DNA of 64,000 nucleotides, from the NCBI GenBank assembly GCA_963761615.1, contig CAVXGU010000003.1:1674001-1738000 (forward strand), in the 5' to 3' direction. The notes below the pieces were generated by a model. That model saw nothing but the letters and a program-made list of their open reading frames with translations, was not told the DNA's origin and made no database searches. Both the position numbers and the translations under genes were made by a program. Positions 61,259 through 64,000 of the stretch are shown in pieces. Position 1 is the stretch's first letter; each line of letters opens with the position of its first letter. The stretch comes from CAVXGU01 sp963761615. GTDB taxonomy: Bacteria; Acidobacteriota; Vicinamibacteria; Vicinamibacterales; CAVVIG01.

Positions 61259-62249
61259 TCGCGTACTCCCGCACCTGATAGCCGTACCGGGCCACGAGCG
61301 TCTCGCCGCAGGCGGCGCACCGCGTGTCCTCGCGATCCCCGACCCGTCCCGGAAGATTTCCGGCATAGACGTGGCGCAGGCCGCTGGCGGCGCCGATGTC
61401 GGCGGCGCGCACGAGCATCCCGGCGGTGGTGTCCCCCGGTCCGGTCATCTTGTAGTCGCCGTGGAATGCGGTGACGTGCCAGGGGATGTCGGGGGAGACG
61501 CCGGCCACGAAGGCCGTGAGGCGCTGGAGCTCGTCGGTCGAGTCGTTGAACCCGGGGATGAGCAGCGTCACGATTTCGAGCCAGACGCCGAGCGCGTGCA
61601 GGCGCTGGATCGTGTCGAGGATCGGGGCGAGCCGCCCGCCGAGCTCGCGGTAGTGGCGATCGTCGAAGCTCTTGAGATCGACCTTGTACAGATCGATCCA
61701 CGGGCGCAGGTACTCGAGGACGCGCGGCGTGCCGTTCCCGTTCGACACGAACGCGGTGGCGAGGCCCGCGGCGCGCGCCTCCTTGAAGATCGCCACCGCC
61801 CACTCGCTGGTGATGAGCGGCTCGTTGTACGTGCTGACCAGGAGGCGCGCCTCGCGGCGCAGCGCGGCCCGTACGAGATCCTCGGGCGAGGCGTGCTCGG
61901 GCGGGACGACGGCGTCCGGGTCGCGCAGGGCCTGGGACGTGACCCAGTTCTGACAATACCCGCAGTGCAGGTCGCAGCCCAGCATCCCGAAGCTCAGCGC
62001 GCGCGCGCCGGGCCAGGCGTGGAAGAACGGCTTCTTCTCGATCGGGTCGCACTGCACGCCGCCGACGTAGCCCCACGGCACGCGGAGGCGTCCGCCCTCG
62101 TTGAAGCGCACCCGGCAGACACCGGCGGCCCCGTCGGGCAGGGGACACTCGTGCCCGCAGGCGTAGCAGCGGAGTCGCCCGTCGGCCAGCGTCTCGACGA
62201 GCTCGCCCTCACGCGTTTCCCGAGCGAGCACGTCGGCGAGCGCGGCCAT
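61200..62249 (-). CDS. amrS: AmmeMemoRadiSam-system radical SAM enzyme AmrS
   Basis: 349 residues from MAALADVLARETREGELVE. Zinc-like pairs CYACGHECPLPDGAAGVC at the N-terminus and CAACG...CPRCAAS at the C-terminus flank a radical SAM core with CDLHCGYCQNW. STYNEPLITSEWAVAIFKEA and WHVTAFHGDYKM are family marks. AmrS normally works with an AMMECR1-domain protein and a Memo-like protein, neither of which is in the window. The system's product is not settled. The start is divergent from the MFS gene across a heptamer-repeat spacer. Confidence 0.92.
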   Translation of the reverse strand: MAALADVLARETREGELVETLADGRLRCYACGHECPLPDGAAGVCRVRFNEGGRLRVPWGYVGGVQCDPIEKKPFFHAWPGARALSFGMLGCDLHCGYCQNWVTSQALRDPDAVVPPEHASPEDLVRAALRREARLLVSTYNEPLITSEWAVAIFKEARAAGLATAFVSNGNGTPRVLEYLRPWIDLYKVDLKSFDDRHYRELGGRLAPILDTIQRLHALGVWLEIVTLLIPGFNDSTDELQRLTAFVAGVSPDIPWHVTAFHGDYKMTGPGDTTAGMLVRAADIGAASGLRHVYAGNLPGRVGDREDTRCAACGETLVARYGYQVREYAITPEGRCPRCAASVPGRWR

Positions 62250-62265
62250 CGATCCATTGTAGGGT

Positions 62266-62300
62266 GAGTCCCGGCTTCGGGCTGCGGCGCCGGGCTCCGG
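62266..62300 (-). repeat. Heptamer arm oriented towards amrS
   Basis: On the plus strand the units are GAGTCCC, GGCTTCG, GGCTGCG, GCGCCGG and GCTCCGG. Read with amrS they are CCGGAGC-like. They face the perfect AGAGCCC repeats at 62335-62369 across a 27-base centre. Confidence 0.6.
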
Positions 62301-62327
62301 AAGGGGCACAGTGCGGATATGCTCTTC

Positions 62328-62390
62328 GGAGCCCAGAGCCCAGAGCCCAGAGCCCAGAGCCCAGAGCCCAGAGCGCCAGAGCCTCGAGAG
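62328..62390 (+). repeat. Heptamer tandem repeat before the MFS transporter start
   Basis: GGAGCCC is followed by five perfect AGAGCCC units (62335-62369), then AGAGCGC, CAGAGCC and TCGAGAG, and CC before the ATG at 62393. This is the most regular example of the heptamer family in the window and a likely site of copy-number variation. Confidence 0.9.
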
Positions 62391-62392
62391 CC

Positions 62393-63604
62393 ATGTCCCC
62401 CCAGCCCGCGACCCGCCTTCCGCGTTCCGTCTGGCTGCTCGGCTGGGTCAGCCTCGCGACCGACGCGGCGAGCGAGTCGATCTACTCCCTGCTGCCGTTC
62501 TTCCTGACACAGGTGCTCGGCGCCAGTGCGGTGTCCCTCGGGGTGGTGGAGGGCGCGGCGGAGGCGGCCAACAGCCTGCTGAAGATCATGTCCGGGCGCC
62601 TGGCCGATCGCTCGCGCGTGAAGCGGCCCCTCGTCCTCGCCGGCTATGCCGTTTCGTCGGCAGTGCGGCCGCTGATTGCCGCGGTGACGGGGTGGGGTCA
62701 GGTCCTCGCCGTGCGCGTCGCCGATCGCGTCGGCAAGGGCGTGCGCGGCGCGCCGCGCGACGCGATGCTCGCAGGGCTGGCGACGCCCGCCAATCGCGGC
62801 CAGGTCTTCGGATTCCACCGGGCGATGGACAACCTGGGTGCGGTCATCGGGCCCCTGGCCGCGGCGCTGTTCCTGTTCGCCTATCCAGGCCGCTACCGGA
62901 CGCTCTTCGCGCTGACGATCGTTCCCGGTGCCCTCGCCGTCGCGCTGATCTTCCTCATCCGCGAAGACGGCGCGCCGGGAGGGCGCTCCCCGGCATCCTC
63001 GACCGGTGCCGGGCCTCACGGTTCCGGGGCGGTCCAGTCGACCAACCCGGCCCCCGCGCGCGCCGAGCCTCTCCCTCCCGGCTTCCGGCGCTTCATGCTG
63101 GTGCTGGCACTCTTCACGATCGGCAATTCCTCCGACGCCTTTCTCCTGCTGCGCCTCACGGAGGTGTCCGGATCGCCGGCCTCCGTGCCGCTGATGTGGG
63201 CCGGACTGAACGCCGTGCGGTCGGGCGTCTCGCTCGTGGCCGGCAGCTGGTCCGATCGCGTCGGCCGGCGCACGGTGATCGGCGCCGGCTGGCTCGTGTA
63301 CGCGGCGGTGTACGTCGGCTTCGCGGCGAGCTCGTCGCTCGTGGCGCTGCTGGTGTGGTTCGGCGTCTACGGCGTGTACTTCGGATTCGCCGAGGGCACG
63401 GAACGGGCGCTCGTGGCGGACCTGGCGCCCTCGGCGCGCCGCGGCTTCGCGTACGGCCTCTACAATGCGGTCACCGGGCTCGGCGCGCTCGCGGCGAGCG
63501 TGATCTTCGGCGCGGTGTGGACCGTGTACGGCACCGCCGCCGCGTTCGGCGTGGGCGCGTCGCTCGCGCTCGCGGCGACGGTGCTGCTGTTCGCCGTCAT
63601 ATAA
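62393..63604 (+). CDS. MFS transporter
   Basis: 403 residues with about 11-12 hydrophobic segments (VWLLGWVSLATDAASESIYSLLPFFL, ATVLLFAVI at the end). The loop 2-3 motif is SGRLADRSRVKRPLVLAGY, and VADRVGKGVRGAPRDAMLAGLATPANRGQVFGFHRAMDNLG is characteristic of a conserved MFS subgroup. A Pro/Gly/Ser linker (about residues 200-225) separates the halves. The substrate is unknown. The proposed start follows a run of AGAGCCC repeats; longer in-frame starts would translate the repeats. Confidence 0.88.
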   Translation: MSPQPATRLPRSVWLLGWVSLATDAASESIYSLLPFFLTQVLGASAVSLGVVEGAAEAANSLLKIMSGRLADRSRVKRPLVLAGYAVSSAVRPLIAAVTGWGQVLAVRVADRVGKGVRGAPRDAMLAGLATPANRGQVFGFHRAMDNLGAVIGPLAAALFLFAYPGRYRTLFALTIVPGALAVALIFLIREDGAPGGRSPASSTGAGPHGSGAVQSTNPAPARAEPLPPGFRRFMLVLALFTIGNSSDAFLLLRLTEVSGSPASVPLMWAGLNAVRSGVSLVAGSWSDRVGRRTVIGAGWLVYAAVYVGFAASSSLVALLVWFGVYGVYFGFAEGTERALVADLAPSARRGFAYGLYNAVTGLGALAASVIFGAVWTVYGTAAAFGVGASLALAATVLLFAVI

Positions 63605-63615
63605 TCGAGGTCTCG

Positions 63616-64000
63616 ATGCCCCGCATCCTCGTCACCAACGACGACGGCTATCGGTCCGACGGCATTCATGCGGCGGCGGACGCGCTTCGCCCGTTCGGCG
63701 ACGTCGTGATCGTCGCGCCGACCACCGAGGCCAGCGCGATCGGCCACGCGCTCACGCTGCGGCGGCCGCTCCGGCTGGAATCGGTGTCCGACGGCGTCTA
63801 CGCGGTCGACGGCACGCCGACCGACTGCGTGAACGTCGCGATCACGCAGGTGCTCAAGGGCCTGCCCGACCTGGTCGTGTCGGGCATCAACAAGGGCTAC
63901 AACCTCGGCGACGACGTGACGTATTCGGGGACGGTGGCGGGCGCGCTCGAGGCGGCGCTGCTGGGCGTCCCGGCGATCGCGGTGTCGCTGCGCATGACGC
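63616..64000 (+). CDS. surE: 5'/3'-nucleotidase SurE, 5' part
   Basis: 128 residues are visible before the window ends. The start PRILVTNDDGYRSDGIHAAADAL holds the metal DD pair of NDDG. Then come VVIVAPTTEASAIGHALTLRRPLRL, DGTPTDCVNVAI, VSGINKGYNLGDDVTYSGTVAGALEAALLGVPAIAVSL. It is a metal-dependent nucleotidase for surplus nucleotides. TATAAT at 63600-63605, overlapping the MFS stop, lies ten bases before the ATG. Confidence 0.95.
   Translation, partial: MPRILVTNDDGYRSDGIHAAADALRPFGDVVIVAPTTEASAIGHALTLRRPLRLESVSDGVYAVDGTPTDCVNVAITQVLKGLPDLVVSGINKGYNLGDDVTYSGTVAGALEAALLGVPAIAVSLRMT

Noticed and set aside
62328..62390. CRISPR array
   Set aside because: The unit is 7 bases with no spacers and no cas genes nearby; it is a simple tandem repeat.
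62264..62392. Longer N-terminus for the MFS transporter
   Set aside because: It would translate the AGAGCCC repeats into EPRAQSPEPRAQS-type peptide before a normal MFS start at 62393.

Overview
The window is 64 kb of very GC-rich, densely packed bacterial chromosome. Genes often overlap by 1-20 bases and spacers are short. The content is mostly housekeeping: thioredoxin system, tRNA thiolation, class II FBPase, yicC-gmk-rpoZ-coaBC-priA, der, HU. With it come a bactofilin, an EPS/surface-glycan locus, a PQQ propeller enzyme, an M28-like peptidase and an AmmeMemoRadiSam enzyme. This mix, the GC content and a dispersed CTGAAGGTCCGCGG-type palindromic repeat suggest Acidobacteriota, probably class Vicinamibacteria. 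That placement is inference; no rRNA gene is present. I see no phage, IS, CRISPR array or classical defence island.

Layout. 1-2283: glycogen synthase C-terminus, trxA, trxB. 2371-4602 (minus): iscS and mnmA. 4763-7984: bactofilin, a degenerate methyltransferase, SAM hydrolase, acyl-CoA dehydrogenase. 8049-13982: glpX, tsaC, hflX, a TPR/SLH lipoprotein, pgsA, a tandem cyclophilin. 14031-19682: DCC/lipase-maturation-factor fusion, a methyltransferase, dinB, ettA. 19708-19836: REP-like repeats. 19901-26925: two beta-barrels, an NtrC-type regulator with its kinase, two envelope proteins, an OmpA lipoprotein, DUF2007. 26947-40294: glycan locus (UDP-xylose synthase, initiating sugar transferase, five glycosyltransferases, a trypsin-like protease, then divergently ugd, galE and an MsbA-like exporter). 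40291-46350: yicC, gmk, rpoZ, coaBC, family-4 UDG, priA. 46386-49705: site-2 protease, HU, der, MerR regulator, tRNA-Pro. 49821-55960: PQQ enzyme, M28 peptidase, RluA-type synthase, aldehyde dehydrogenase. 55964-58623 (minus): periplasmic adaptor with two ABC ATPases and no permease. 58762-64000: moaA, a glycosyltransferase, amrS, an MFS transporter, surE 5' part.

How it works together. ugd (UDP-Glc to UDP-GlcA) and the UDP-xylose synthase (UDP-GlcA to UDP-Xyl) lie on opposite arms of the glycan locus around a divergent promoter region at 36176-36239. With galE they supply sugars to the polyprenyl-phosphate sugar transferase and the glycosyltransferases. The MsbA-like ABC protein is the only flippase/exporter candidate visible.

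Three sequence-level patterns stand out. (1) Five genes each carry exactly one extra base that breaks an otherwise continuous conserved protein; this looks like insertion-biased sequencing error. (2) Several spacers are built of degenerate 7-base repeats (GAGAGCC/AGAGCCC type). The repeats are oriented with the downstream gene and run up to or near its start codon, sometimes with a mirror-image arm on the far side of a short unique centre. (3) Many genes have a TANNNT -10 box only 7-10 bases before the start codon and no Shine-Dalgarno sequence, which predicts frequent leaderless transcription. (2) and (3) are the best candidates here for something not well described.
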